Of a DNA stretch of 64,000 nucleotides, positions 10,299 through 18,734 are shown piece by piece. The notes under the pieces were generated by a model. That model worked only from the letters and a program-made list of their open reading frames with translations, searched no databases and had not been told where the DNA came from. This DNA comes from Alteriqipengyuania halimionae (GTDB taxonomy: Bacteria; Pseudomonadota; Alphaproteobacteria; Sphingomonadales; Sphingomonadaceae), in NCBI RefSeq assembly GCF_009827575.1, contig NZ_WTYR01000001.1:1895001-1959000 (forward strand), given 5' to 3'. Made by a program: the position numbers and the translations under genes. How positions within the stretch are numbered: the stretch's first letter is position 1; every line of letters begins with the position of its first letter.

Positions 10299-11027
10299 AT
10301 GATACATTTTATCATGGGGATGGAAAAACACGCGACCTTCACCCCATCAGGCTTTTTCAATCGCGAACTGGCCGAGGCATACGACCGCCGCAATAGCGGG
10401 CTGAAACCGATCAGCGACGCCCTCCATTTCCTCATCCGGCTCGTGCTGGCCGATCTCCCCGCCCGATCCAGAGTGCTGTGTGTGGGCGTCGGGACGGGGG
10501 CGGATATCTTCGCGCTTGCCGATGCCTTCCCGGATATGACCTTCGTCGCGAGCGATCCCGCACCGGAAATGATCGAAATAGCCCGGCGGCGCGTGGAAGA
10601 AGCGGAGCTGAGCAATCGGGTGGAGCTTGTAACCGGCTATGTCGATGATGTGGACCAGACCGGCTTCGATGCCGCGCTCTGCCTGTTGGTCGCGCATTTC
10701 GTCCAGCGGGACGATCGCCCCGCTTTCTATCGTGCGATTCACGATCGGCTCGCACCGGGAGGACATTTCGTCAGCGCCGAGATCAGTGCCGATTTCGGCT
10801 CCCCTGAATTCCCCGGCAGGCTTGAGGACTGGAAGCAGGTTCACCGGCTGATGGGAGCGAACGAGGAATCGCTCGATGCGCTCGAAGATACGCTTAGAGG
10901 GACGCTGCAAGTCGTATCGCCGGCCGAGACCGAAGCGTTATGGATCGAGGCGGGTTTCGCGCAACCAATCCCGTTTTTCCAAAGCGCGATGATCCATGGC
11001 TGGCACGCCCGACGCGTGCACGACTGA
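10299..11027 (+). CDS. Class I SAM-dependent methyltransferase
   Basis: The 242-residue protein shows methyltransferase motif I as VLCVGVGTGAD near residue 52, an acidic residue (ASDPAPEM) near 78 that should bind the ribose of S-adenosylmethionine, and a motif IV region, FDAALCLLVAHF, near 124. It is soluble with no signal peptide. The fold is the Rossmann type used on small molecules, quinones, lipids and proteins; the substrate is not evident. The start at 10299 opens an AT-rich leader with a second ATG six codons in (MIHFIMGMEK), so the exact N-terminus is uncertain. The divergent neighbour is an MFS carrier. Confidence 0.75.
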   Translation: MIHFIMGMEKHATFTPSGFFNRELAEAYDRRNSGLKPISDALHFLIRLVLADLPARSRVLCVGVGTGADIFALADAFPDMTFVASDPAPEMIEIARRRVEEAELSNRVELVTGYVDDVDQTGFDAALCLLVAHFVQRDDRPAFYRAIHDRLAPGGHFVSAEISADFGSPEFPGRLEDWKQVHRLMGANEESLDALEDTLRGTLQVVSPAETEALWIEAGFAQPIPFFQSAMIHGWHARRVHD

Positions 11028-11230
11028 CCCGGCAGAGCACGCGCACCGCCACGATTCATCGCACTTTTCGCACGGCTTTTTCGGCTTGCCGCTCGTCCGG
11101 CTCGACTCCCCTGCGCCGTTCATCGGGCGGTCGGAACGCGGCCTTAGGCCTCTTGTTCATCCCCAACGGACGTCCGCCATGCGTGGCCGGATGATCGTGT
11201 CATTTCGGGGGCAGTAATAAGGAGAAACCG

Positions 11231-12106
11231 ATGAATGCCATGACCAGCCTTGCCACCGGTACCGCACTGATCGCCGCACTGGCCCTGCCCGACGGCGCCG
11301 CCTTAGCGCAGGAAGACGACACGCCTGCCGATCAGCGCGTCTCGATCTACGGCGAAGTTCCCACCGATCTCGAAGGGCTGGAGCAAGGTCCCGAAATCGT
11401 CGGCATGATCGGAGCCCGCAACGACAATACCATCCGTGTGATGGCCGAAGATGGCACGCCGACCGATATCCGCGTGTCCGGCGGAACTACGATTCGCGAA
11501 CGCGGCGGCTTCCTCGGCATGGGCCGCACCGAAAAGACCAATGCGGCGCTGCTCAACGGCCTGCCGGTCAAGGTCACCACCGTGCGCTGGAACGGCGGCC
11601 TGATCGCCAACGATATCAGCTTTGCCAATGACGACCTGGCCATGGCGCGGATGATCCGCAACGGCACCGCGCAAGGCTTTGCCGAGCAGACTGCGGCGAC
11701 CGACGCGCTGCGCAGCCGGGTGGGCGACATCGACAATTACAACGTGCAGAGCACCACCGCGGTCTATTTCGATACCGGCAAGTGGCAGCTTTCGCAGGCC
11801 GACCAGCGCAAGCTGTGCCAGGCTGCAGCGCAAGCGAACGGCACCGACAACGCTCTGTTGCTCGTGGTCGGCTATACCGATTCGACCGGCGACCAGGATT
11901 TCAACCAGACGCTGAGCGAACGCCGCGCAGGCCGCGTGGTCAACTTCCTCCAGCAGGAATGCGATTGGAAGCCCTGGCGGATGCTGACGCCGACCGGGAT
12001 GGCCGAAGCCGATCCGACGGCAGACAATTACTCCGAAGCCGGCCGCGCCCAGAATCGTCGCGTCGAAGTGAGCGTGCTGGTGAGCAAGGCGGTCGACGGG
12101 CTGTAA
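11231..12106 (+). CDS. OmpA family outer membrane protein
   Basis: The 291-residue protein starts with a signal peptide ending near ALAQ. Its last roughly 110 residues form an OmpA domain (VYFDTGKWQLS, GYTDSTGDQDFN, LSERRAGRVVNFL, NRRVEVSV), which binds peptidoglycan in the periplasm. The middle part is not a typical eight-strand OmpA barrel; it is about 150 residues with beta-rich character. TAAGGAG before the ATG fixes the start. A strong hairpin follows the gene. The likely role is tethering the cell envelope; what the middle domain does is unknown. Confidence 0.8.
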   Translation: MNAMTSLATGTALIAALALPDGAALAQEDDTPADQRVSIYGEVPTDLEGLEQGPEIVGMIGARNDNTIRVMAEDGTPTDIRVSGGTTIRERGGFLGMGRTEKTNAALLNGLPVKVTTVRWNGGLIANDISFANDDLAMARMIRNGTAQGFAEQTAATDALRSRVGDIDNYNVQSTTAVYFDTGKWQLSQADQRKLCQAAAQANGTDNALLLVVGYTDSTGDQDFNQTLSERRAGRVVNFLQQECDWKPWRMLTPTGMAEADPTADNYSEAGRAQNRRVEVSVLVSKAVDGL

Positions 12107-12129
12107 GCTGCTTCAAGCCGGAACAGAGA

Positions 12130-12165
12130 AAAAGCGCGGGATGGCACCAGCCGTCCCGCGCTTTT
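12130..12165. terminator. Bidirectional rho-independent terminator
   Basis: A perfect 12-bp inverted repeat (AAAAGCGCGGGA and its complement) extends by four more pairs, one of them G-U, around an ACCA loop, giving a 16-bp stem. A-tract and T-tract flanks let it work on both strands. It lies between the convergent OmpA and S41-like protease genes and probably ends both transcripts. Confidence 0.85.
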
Positions 12166-12207
12166 GCTGTCGGAGCTGGGCCGCGCTTGCGAGCCGCGAG
12201 CGTTCCG

Positions 12208-13734
12208 CTATTTTTCGTCTAGGTCGCGCTCGATCCAGTCGAGAAACGTGCCCGTCAACCAGTCGAGATCGGTCATTTCGATAGCGGCACGATACACTTC
12301 GCCCCAAGCCCGCTTGCGTCCGACATAGACCTTGTTCGGAATCACGACGTAGCCCGGGCCGGCGGGCAAGTCTTCGACGCGCACATCCATATAGGTCGAA
12401 TCGGCCGAGGACGGCGCGCCGATCAGCGTCACGTTCTCGAACGGCGTGAAATAGTCGAGCGCGTCGAGGCACGCGCTCGCGCAATTGCCCGATACGATCA
12501 CGTAGACGGGGGTGTCGAAATCGGTTTCGGGGTTGGCGGTAGCGGAAGCCGGCTCCTCTCCGGGCTCGGCACCCAGTGTGCTTTCGGCGAAGAACACCTC
12601 GCCGCGCTCGTGCGCCGCGCGCATGCCTTCGGCCAAACGATGGATGAAGTCGGCCACTTCAATGTCGCCATTGGCACGGAATTCGTCCTCGACCGAGGCG
12701 ATATGGGCAGTGTTGTCCGGGCTGGTCCGCCATAGCACGTCTTCCGAGGATGCCGTGCGCGCACCGACCGCGTCCTCTCCCCACAGGATATCGGCCAGCT
12801 GACGACTCCATCGTGAATTGCCGCCGTTGTTGCGCCGCAGGTCGAGCACGAGCGCCTTTGCACGCTTGAGCTCGTCACGGCGGTCGCGCACATCGTCGTA
12901 AAGCGCGGCGAAATCGGTGCCGACGTCCTCATCCAGAGCGAAATCCTGCAACCCGATGAAGAAGATGCCGTCGCGCTTCTCGCTCAGCGCAGTGGGTTCG
13001 CGATCGCCCCAGAAGCCAAAGCTGCGCCACTTTTCCTCAGCCTCGGTCAGGGGCTGCCAGTCGAGAGTCTCTTGCGCCCGAGAGCCGTCCGGGAGCGCGA
13101 AGGTGCACGAACGCGGCTGAGAATCCTGCAGGCCGGCATGGGCATAGAACAGCTGCATAGGCCGCACCCACCACTGCCCCGCCTCGTCCGGGCGAAAGTA
13201 CTGCGTGACCAGACGATCGCGCAGAAACGCATCGATCTGTTCGCCATCGCAGGAAACGAACCGCGCTCCATAGAGCGGGGCCGCCCGGTCTTGCGTCCGC
13301 ACGAACAGCGAATCGCCCCGCCATACCGCTATAAAGCCAGGCCAGACCGGCACCGTATCTTCGGCGTCGTTCGAACGGACGGCGAGCACCGCGTGTCCAT
13401 CCTGCAGGACCGCCGAAAATTCAGCGAGTGCGCGCGCGTACCCGCGCCGATCCTGCGCCCTTGAGGCCGCCTCGAGCCCGCGGGTCCGCGCTTGGGACAG
13501 TTGCGCCGGGAAGCCCGGATTGGCGAGGTCGTATATTCCCGGATGATTGCGCACGTAGGCATCGTAGGCCGCCAGCACGTCGCGGCGTGCGACATCCGCC
13601 CAATCGGTCGCCCCTTGTTCGCTCTGCTCCGCTGCCGAATGGCCCCCGTCTTGCGCAAGCGTAGATGAGGCCGGCGCAGAAAACGCTGCGAAAAGGACGG
13701 CGATAGGCGCGATTGCGCGTACAAGTGTAGTCAT
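12208..13734 (-). CDS. S41 family-like serine protease, secreted
   Basis: The 508-residue protein has a signal peptide ending near STLAQ. ALVLDLRRNNGGNS near residue 300 matches the S41/C-terminal processing peptidase core, and VSGNCASACLDAL near 425 is the nucleophile region, where Ser or Thr precedes a small hydrophobic turn. The N-terminal half has no recognisable PDZ repeat. Family members cleave proteins in the periplasm or degrade tail-tagged products; the catalytic Lys/Ser pair cannot be assigned with certainty here. It ends at the shared terminator with the OmpA gene and is followed upstream by hslU. Confidence 0.65.
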   Translation of the reverse strand: MTTLVRAIAPIAVLFAAFSAPASSTLAQDGGHSAAEQSEQGATDWADVARRDVLAAYDAYVRNHPGIYDLANPGFPAQLSQARTRGLEAASRAQDRRGYARALAEFSAVLQDGHAVLAVRSNDAEDTVPVWPGFIAVWRGDSLFVRTQDRAAPLYGARFVSCDGEQIDAFLRDRLVTQYFRPDEAGQWWVRPMQLFYAHAGLQDSQPRSCTFALPDGSRAQETLDWQPLTEAEEKWRSFGFWGDREPTALSEKRDGIFFIGLQDFALDEDVGTDFAALYDDVRDRRDELKRAKALVLDLRRNNGGNSRWSRQLADILWGEDAVGARTASSEDVLWRTSPDNTAHIASVEDEFRANGDIEVADFIHRLAEGMRAAHERGEVFFAESTLGAEPGEEPASATANPETDFDTPVYVIVSGNCASACLDALDYFTPFENVTLIGAPSSADSTYMDVRVEDLPAGPGYVVIPNKVYVGRKRAWGEVYRAAIEMTDLDWLTGTFLDWIERDLDEK

Positions 13735-13813
13735 GCGCCAGTCCTATCGAGCGGACGAGAGCAGTCAGCCCCCGCCACGACGAACGACACATGCTCTCGA
13801 CGAGCGACGTTCG

Positions 13814-15115
13814 TTACAGGATGTACTTGCTCAGATCGGTATCGCTGGCGAGTTCGGTCAGGCGCTCGCGGACATAGTCGGCGTCCACCGTCACGGTTTC
13901 GCCCGAATGTTCTTCGGCGTCGAAACTGATCTCCTCGAGCAGCTTTTCCATCACCGTCTGAAGCCGGCGGGCACCGATATTCTCGACGCCCTGGTTCACC
14001 TGCGCAGCGATGCGCGCGACTTCGGCGATCGCTTCGTCGGTGATCTCGAGGGTGACGTCCTCGGTGCCGAGCAGCGCGGTATATTGCTGCGGGAGATTGG
14101 CGCGGGTCTCGGTGAGGATCTTCACGAAATCCTCCTCGGTCAGCGCGCGAAGCTCCACCCGGATCGGCAAGCGGCCCTGCAATTCGGGCAGCATGTCGGA
14201 CGGCTTGGCCACGTGGAATGCGCCCGAGCCGATAAACAGCACATGGTCGGTCTTCATCGGGCCGTATTTGGTGGAAACGGTGGTGCCTTCGATCAGCGGC
14301 AGAAGGTCGCGCTGGACGCCTTCGCGCGAGACCGAGCCGCCGCGCACATCGCTCACCGCGATCTTGTCGATCTCGTCGAGGAAGACGATGCCGTTATGCT
14401 CGGCATTTTCCAGCGCGACGCGATTGACGTCATCCTGGTCCATCCGCTTGTCGGCCTCTTCCTCGACCAGCTTGTCCCACGCATCGGGCACCTTCAATTT
14501 GCGGCGCTTCTTGGGAGCCTTGCCCATCGCCTTGCCGAACATGTCGGACAGGTTGATCATGCCGACATTGCCGCCAGCACCGCCCAGATCGAACGGCATT
14601 TGCGGCGCTTCCTCGACCTCGATCTCGACTTCGGTGTCGTTCATCGAATTGTCGGTGATGCGCTGACGGAAGCTTTCGCGCGTCGCTTCGGAAGCGTTCT
14701 CGCCCACAAGCGCATTCAGCAGCCGGTCCATCGCAGCCTTGCTGGCCGATTCGCGCACCGCATCGCGGCGGCGGTCCTTTTCGAGGCGGATCGCTTCCTC
14801 GACGAGATCGCGCGCGATCTGTTCGACATCGCGGCCAACATAGCCGACTTCGGTGAACTTGGTCGCCTCGACCTTCACGAACGGGGCATCGGCGAGTTTA
14901 GCCAGACGGCGGGAAATCTCGGTCTTGCCGCAGCCGGTGGGGCCGATCATCAGGATGTTCTTGGGCGTCACCTCGTCGCGCAATTCGGGCGCGAGGCGTT
15001 GCCGCCGCCAGCGGTTGCGCAGCGCCACGGCAACCGCGCGCTTGGCATCCTTCTGTCCGATGATGTGATCGTCCAATGCAGCGACGATCGCCTTGGGAGT
15101 GAGTGCTTCGGTCAT
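13814..15115 (-). CDS. hslU: ATP-dependent protease ATPase subunit HslU
   Basis: The 433-residue AAA+ unfoldase carries Walker A GPTGCGKT at 58-65, the pore loop GYVGRD at 91-96, Walker B IVFLDEID at 243-250, and the C-terminal tail DLSKYIL that docks into HslV. A charged I-domain lies between. It unfolds substrates such as damaged or regulatory proteins and feeds them to the HslV peptidase in the cytoplasm. It lies 90 bases downstream of hslV, with a palindromic repeat between the two. This is the usual hslVU gene order. Confidence 0.97.
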   Translation of the reverse strand: MTEALTPKAIVAALDDHIIGQKDAKRAVAVALRNRWRRQRLAPELRDEVTPKNILMIGPTGCGKTEISRRLAKLADAPFVKVEATKFTEVGYVGRDVEQIARDLVEEAIRLEKDRRRDAVRESASKAAMDRLLNALVGENASEATRESFRQRITDNSMNDTEVEIEVEEAPQMPFDLGGAGGNVGMINLSDMFGKAMGKAPKKRRKLKVPDAWDKLVEEEADKRMDQDDVNRVALENAEHNGIVFLDEIDKIAVSDVRGGSVSREGVQRDLLPLIEGTTVSTKYGPMKTDHVLFIGSGAFHVAKPSDMLPELQGRLPIRVELRALTEEDFVKILTETRANLPQQYTALLGTEDVTLEITDEAIAEVARIAAQVNQGVENIGARRLQTVMEKLLEEISFDAEEHSGETVTVDADYVRERLTELASDTDLSKYIL

Positions 15116-15127
15116 AACAATAGAAAT

Positions 15128-15198
15128 CCGTTCGTCCTGAGCCTGTCGAAGGACGTGAGTGCCGCGCTTGCGTGGTTCGACAGGCTCACCACGAACGG
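15128..15198. repeat. Sphingomonad-type palindromic interspersed repeat
   Basis: Two 23-base arms (15128-15150 and 15176-15198) form an inverted repeat that matches at 21 of 23 positions around a 25-base spacer. Each arm contains GAGCCTGTCGAA or its complement, which in one frame reads FVLSLSKD. I recall this as a high-copy REP-like repeat of sphingomonads. It sits within the hslV-hslU intergenic space, where the folded RNA could affect how much hslU follows hslV. The repeat itself is seen directly; the family name is from memory. Confidence 0.8.
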
Positions 15199-15205
15199 CA
15201 GAGGT

Positions 15206-15766
15206 TCAAACCGTCTCGAGCGTGACCTGGTCGTTTGTGAAAACGCATACCTCGGCCGCAACCGCCATGGCGCGGCGGGCGATCTTCTCGGCATCGTCCT
15301 CGTAATCCGACAGGGCGCGGGCGGCGGCGAGCGCGTAGTTGCCGCCGGATCCGATCGCCGCGATCCCGCCTTCGGGTTCGAGCACATCGCCATTGCCGGT
15401 CAGCACCAGCAGCGTGTCCTTGTCCGCCACGATCATCAGCGCTTCGAGATTGCGCAGATACTTGTCGGTCCGCCAATCCTTGGCGAGCTCGACGCATGCG
15501 CGCATCAACTGGCCGGAATATTGCTCCAGCTTGCGCTCCAACCGTTCGAACAAGGTGAAGGCATCGGCGGTCGCTCCGGCGAAACCGGCGACGACGGTGC
15601 CCTTTTCGCCGATCCGGCGGACCTTGCGGGCATTCGGTTTCATCACCGTATTGCCCATCGATACCTGACCGTCGCCCGCAACGACGATCTTGTCGCCCCG
15701 CTTGACGCCGATGATAGTGGTGCCGTGCCAGGGCGTGAGCCCGTGGCTTTCATTATGCGATGTCAT
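15206..15766 (-). CDS. hslV: ATP-dependent protease peptidase subunit HslV
   Basis: The 186-residue proteasome-beta-like peptidase carries HGTTIIGV, where Thr16 becomes the N-terminal nucleophile after removal of a 15-residue propeptide. GDGQVS and [17 protein letters not shown] are typical HslV blocks. It forms a double hexamer capped by HslU. The propeptide is longer than in enteric HslV, as is usual in alphaproteobacteria. The ATG at 15766 has no clear ribosome binding site, and the putative heat-shock promoter would give a very short leader, so leaderless translation is possible. Confidence 0.97.
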   Translation of the reverse strand: MTSHNESHGLTPWHGTTIIGVKRGDKIVVAGDGQVSMGNTVMKPNARKVRRIGEKGTVVAGFAGATADAFTLFERLERKLEQYSGQLMRACVELAKDWRTDKYLRNLEALMIVADKDTLLVLTGNGDVLEPEGGIAAIGSGGNYALAAARALSDYEDDAEKIARRAMAVAAEVCVFTNDQVTLETV

Positions 15767-15776
15767 GTCCGCGGAT

Positions 15777-15802
15777 ATATGGCGCGCGGACGCTGGTTCA
15801 AG
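15777..15802 (-). promoter_or_regulatory. Sigma-32 (heat-shock)-like promoter of hslVU
   Basis: On the minus strand a CTTGAA -35 element (15797-15802) is followed after 12 bases by CGCCATAT (15777-15784), close to the sigma-32 -10 consensus CCCCATNT. The spacer is a base or two short of ideal. hslVU is a classic heat-shock operon, so the fit is sensible. Transcription would begin only a few bases before the hslV ATG. Confidence 0.45.
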
Positions 15803-15826
15803 TTCGCGCCCGAAAGCGCGGCCCGC

Positions 15827-16288
15827 TTACTGACCGCCGGGGCCGCCCGGACCCACGCCGCCGACCTGACCGATATTGCCGAACAGATCTTCGAGAAAGC
15901 CGCGTTCGCGGCCAAGCGTCGGCGTCTTGTCGCCATTGGGATCGATCTGCGCGACCAGTTCCATACCGGTGCGATCGACCGATGCGACATTGCCCTTCGG
16001 ATCGAACCGGATCGCGATCACGCGCTGATCGGTGATCCGCGCGGTGCCGAAGGCAGGTTGGCCGGTGGTCGAGGTGACGTAATACCAGACGGGCTCGCCG
16101 AATTGCGACACGAAGGTCGGACGCCCCATTGTGCGTTCGACCGACGCCTGGTTGTCCGTCCCCGGCAGCACCGAGTTGGTGATCGTCGAATCGCCCACAA
16201 AACCGTTCTGTCCACGGATCGAATTGCAGCCCGAAAGGGCCAGCGCCGCTGTGCCGAGACAAAGCGCGAGAACCGGCTTCACAGTCAT
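15827..16288 (-). CDS. bamE: Outer membrane assembly lipoprotein BamE (SmpA/OmlA family)
   Basis: The 153-residue protein has a lipoprotein signal ending ALSGC, then an SmpA/OmlA domain with VERTMGRPTF, WYYV and IAIRFDPKGNV. BamE helps the BAM complex insert beta-barrel proteins into the outer membrane. The tail carries a Gly/Pro-rich low-complexity end. The ATG at 16288 was chosen because it gives a compact signal peptide and AGGAG lies 11 bases upstream; ATGs 12 and 7 codons earlier would give long hydrophilic leaders. It is divergent from the Cbp3-like gene. Confidence 0.85.
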   Translation of the reverse strand: MTVKPVLALCLGTAALALSGCNSIRGQNGFVGDSTITNSVLPGTDNQASVERTMGRPTFVSQFGEPVWYYVTSTTGQPAFGTARITDQRVIAIRFDPKGNVASVDRTGMELVAQIDPNGDKTPTLGRERGFLEDLFGNIGQVGGVGPGGPGGQ

Positions 16289-16450
16289 GTTCGAAAAAGC
16301 TCCTGTCATGCCGCCGTTTGCCATCGCAAGGTCGCGGCCCTATCTGGCGGCAAGCCTTACGCGGCTCGACGCGGCTTCGCAACAATACGGTTGCGCAGAC
16401 GTTTCGCTGGCCGTTAGCCGTTGAATTCCCGCTGAACGAAAGCCCCAGCC

Positions 16451-16972
16451 TTGAAACGCCTGTTTGCCCGCCTGTTCTCGTCCCGCCCCGATCCTGCGGA
16501 GGAATTGCGTCCGCTATGGCATGCAATCGTCCGTGAAGCGCGCGATCCGGCATGGTACGAAGGCGGCGGCATCGCCGATACGATCGAGGGGCGGTTCGAT
16601 GCGGTGACGCTGGTGACCGCGCTGGTCATGATCCGGATGGATCGCGATCCGCCGCTGCACGAACGTTCGGCGCGCCTGACCGAACTCTTCGTATCCGACA
16701 TGGAAGGCCAGCTGCGCGAAGGCGGGGTCGGCGATCTCGTGGTCGGCAAGAAGGTGGGCATGCTGGTCGGAACTCTGGCCGGCCGGATCGACGCCTATCG
16801 CGAAGGCCTGGAGAAAGAGGGTGGCAATGCCACGCTCGAAGACGCGATCGAGCGCAATGTGACGCTTGAGGGCAAGCGTGCCGCGACCAAGGTCGCCGTG
16901 CGTACGCGCGAATTGCACGATCGCCTCGCGCGGCTCGACAGCCGCAAATTGCTCGAAGGCGACCTGACGTGA
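16451..16972 (+). CDS. Ubiquinol-cytochrome c chaperone family protein (Cbp3-like)
   Basis: The 173-residue protein matches the bacterial CBP3/UQCC family: an N-terminal LARLF segment, WYEGGGIADTIEGRFD, then a helical body with RMDRDP and LFVSDMEGQLRE. Family members help assemble cytochrome b in respiratory complex III, at the inner face of the membrane. The start shown is a TTG with only a weak ribosome binding site; no ATG suits better. The stop overlaps the GTG of the next gene, a YceD-type protein, in the common alphaproteobacterial pairing. Confidence 0.8.
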   Translation: MKRLFARLFSSRPDPAEELRPLWHAIVREARDPAWYEGGGIADTIEGRFDAVTLVTALVMIRMDRDPPLHERSARLTELFVSDMEGQLREGGVGDLVVGKKVGMLVGTLAGRIDAYREGLEKEGGNATLEDAIERNVTLEGKRAATKVAVRTRELHDRLARLDSRKLLEGDLT

Positions 16973-17487
16973 GCGCGACGCCCGAATTTTCGCGCCTCGT
17001 CGGGATCGGCGATTGCGAAGGTCGCACGCTCGAATACGAAGCGACCGAGGCCGAACGCGTCGCGCTGGCTGAACGGTTTGCCATTCCGGCGCTCCGGTCG
17101 CTCAGCGGCACGCTGACGCTGACCAAGAAAGGCGCCAACATCGCCGCGACGGGCGCGTTCGAAGCGCAAGTGGTGCAGGATTGCGCGGTCTCGGGCGAGC
17201 CGTTCGAGCACCGCATCGCCGAGGATATGGACCTCACCTTCGTCCCCCCGCGCCATTTCGCATCGGTGGAAGAACCGGTCGAAGTCGGCTCCGACGAGCT
17301 CGACGAAATCGAATATGAAGGCCAGCAGATCGACCTCGGCGAAGCGATCGCCCAGAGCCTGGCGCTGGCGATCGATCCCTATGCCGAAGGGCCGGAGGCG
17401 GAGAAGGTTCGCTCCGAAGAGGGGCTGACCGAGCCGGGGCCGACGGGACCCATGGCCGAGGCGTTGGAGGCACTCAGAAAGAAGTAA
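16969..17487 (+). CDS. YceD family (DUF177) protein
   Basis: The 172-residue protein has the DUF177 pattern: VVQDCAVSGEPFEHRIAE in the middle, acidic stretches, and a C-terminal block IDLGEAIAQSLALAIDPY. In many bacteria yceD precedes rpmF and is linked to 23S rRNA processing or assembly; here no rpmF follows within the window. It begins at a GTG overlapping the stop of the Cbp3-like gene. Its 3' end overlaps the last codons of the convergent HTH gene by 14 bases. Confidence 0.85.
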   Translation: MSATPEFSRLVGIGDCEGRTLEYEATEAERVALAERFAIPALRSLSGTLTLTKKGANIAATGAFEAQVVQDCAVSGEPFEHRIAEDMDLTFVPPRHFASVEEPVEVGSDELDEIEYEGQQIDLGEAIAQSLALAIDPYAEGPEAEKVRSEEGLTEPGPTGPMAEALEALRKK

Positions 17488-17689
17488 CCGCCTCGCGCCA
17501 TGGGTTGGGGAAGATCGCTTCGACTGGGACGTTGAAATAGGCCGCAAGCCGATAGGCCATTGGCAATGATGGGGCGTATTTCTCTGCCTCCATCGCGATA
17601 ATCGACTGCCGGGTCACCTCGACTGCATCGGCCAGCTCCAGCTGACTCAGGCCACGGTGGGTTCGGTAGCCGCGCAAGCCGTTCTTCAT
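17474..17689 (-). CDS. Small XRE-type HTH regulator
   Basis: The 71-residue protein is almost only a helix-turn-helix domain: RGLSQLELADAVEVTRQSI is the HTH and KYAPSLPMAYRLAAYF the following helices. This compact type (YozG-like) is usually encoded with a small membrane protein, as here, and commonly represses its own operon. The ATG overlaps the stop of the upstream membrane protein gene (ATGA), so the two are translated together. The two dyads in front of the operon are the obvious candidate operators. Confidence 0.85.
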   Translation of the reverse strand: MKNGLRGYRTHRGLSQLELADAVEVTRQSIIAMEAEKYAPSLPMAYRLAAYFNVPVEAIFPNPWREAVTSF

Positions 17690-18099
17690 TTTCCCGACCG
17701 GAAGCCGAAGCCCCGCCCCTTCAGCGACCAGAGCGCATAAAGAACCAGGTAACAGCCCAACTGCGATACCAGCAATGTAGCGACGCCCAGTGTGAATTCG
17801 CTTTGCCTCAGTCCAGTCGCGGCAATCAGGCACGCGGTAAGCGCAAGGCCTGCCATGCTGCCCCAATACCAGCTGGCTGCATGACCCTGGCGCTGGAGAT
17901 CGTCCAGCGACCTCCAGAAGCGGACCCCGAACACCATGAAAGTCGAAAAGCTGAGGAGGACGAGGCCGAATGCAAGCCATCCCCCGTCACTACGGCCCCA
18001 TTCTTCCATCGCGACTTTGGCGCCCAACGCGACCGCCAGCGTGATGACGACAAACGCGACCGCACGACGCGACATGTTCTCGGAATAGGTTTTCGACAT
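17686..18099 (-). CDS. Small four-helix membrane protein paired with HTH regulator
   Basis: The 137-residue protein has four hydrophobic segments (about residues 13-30, 38-58, 75-95 and 102-124) and short charged loops. It resembles the DUF2178/DUF2975-like membrane partners that accompany small XRE regulators in many bacteria, but the exact family is not certain. Its function is unknown; one idea is that it senses a membrane or envelope condition for the HTH protein. It is the first gene of the two-gene operon, directly behind the twin dyads. Confidence 0.65.
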   Translation of the reverse strand: MSKTYSENMSRRAVAFVVITLAVALGAKVAMEEWGRSDGGWLAFGLVLLSFSTFMVFGVRFWRSLDDLQRQGHAASWYWGSMAGLALTACLIAATGLRQSEFTLGVATLLVSQLGCYLVLYALWSLKGRGFGFRSGK

Positions 18100-18108
18100 T
18101 GGTTCGCT

Positions 18109-18165
18109 CCGGCAATGTAAGAACCTTTTTACATTGCCGGAGAGATGTTAAGACTTATTTACATC
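18109..18165 (-). promoter_or_regulatory. Twin operator dyads in front of the HTH operon
   Basis: A perfect 12-bp inverted repeat, CCGGCAATGTAA - 8 bases - TTACATTGCCGG (18109-18140), is followed by a second dyad, GATGTTAA - 6 bases - TTTACATC (18144-18165), with one mismatch. Both share ATGTAA/TTACAT half-sites, and their centres are 30 bases apart, about three helical turns. The site lies between the membrane-protein start at 18099 and the ssb end at 18188, as expected for autoregulation by the small XRE protein. Confidence 0.7.
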
Positions 18166-18187
18166 GGGTTGGGGCAGATCGTGCAGA

Positions 18188-18721
18188 TCAGAACGGAATG
18201 TCGTCGTCGAGATCGTCCGAATAGCTGCCGCCACCTTGGTTGCCGCCACCCGAGGACTCGCCGCCGCCGAAGCCGCCACCCGAACCGCTGCCGCCGTTAC
18301 CGCCGTCGTTCCAGCCGCCCGAGCGCTGGCCACCGCCACCGCCGCCGCCACCGCTGCCACCACCGCTGCCGCCGGGTCCGTCGAGCATGGTCAGCGTACC
18401 GTTGAAGCCGCGCAGCACCACTTCGGTCGAATAGCGGTCATTGCCGGTCTGGTCCTGCCACTTGCGGGTCTGCAGCTGGCCTTCGACATAGACTTTCGAG
18501 CCCTTCTTCAGGAAGCGCTCGACAACACCGACAAGACCGTCGGAGAAGATCGCGACCGTGTGCCATTCAGTCTTTTCCTGCTGGTTGCCGTCGCGATCCT
18601 TGTAGCGTTCGCTGGTCGCGATGCGTAGGTTGGCGACGCGGCCGCCATTCTGGAAGCTGCGGATTTCCGGGTCCTGCCCGAGATTACCGATCAGCATCAC
18701 CTTGTTGAGCGAGCCCGCCAT
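18188..18721 (-). CDS. ssb: Single-stranded DNA-binding protein
   Basis: The 177-residue protein opens with [18 protein letters not shown] and has the OB-fold core to about residue 110, a long Gly-rich linker, and the acidic tail DDLDDDIPF that recruits replication and repair partners. It coats single-stranded DNA as a tetramer. The ATG at 18721 is preceded by AAGGA; an upstream in-frame ATG at 18778 lies inside feoB and is unlikely. The gene begins only 13 bases after the feoB stop, and its ribosome binding site overlaps the feoB end, so it may be co-transcribed with feoAB. Confidence 0.95.
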   Translation of the reverse strand: MAGSLNKVMLIGNLGQDPEIRSFQNGGRVANLRIATSERYKDRDGNQQEKTEWHTVAIFSDGLVGVVERFLKKGSKVYVEGQLQTRKWQDQTGNDRYSTEVVLRGFNGTLTMLDGPGGSGGGSGGGGGGGGQRSGGWNDGGNGGSGSGGGFGGGESSGGGNQGGGSYSDDLDDDIPF

Positions 18722-18734
18722 ATGTCCTGTCCTT

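Noticed and set aside
13733-16417. An 894-codon plus-strand open frame
   Set aside because: It runs antisense through hslU, hslV and bamE, which are unmistakable; long antisense frames are expected at this GC content.
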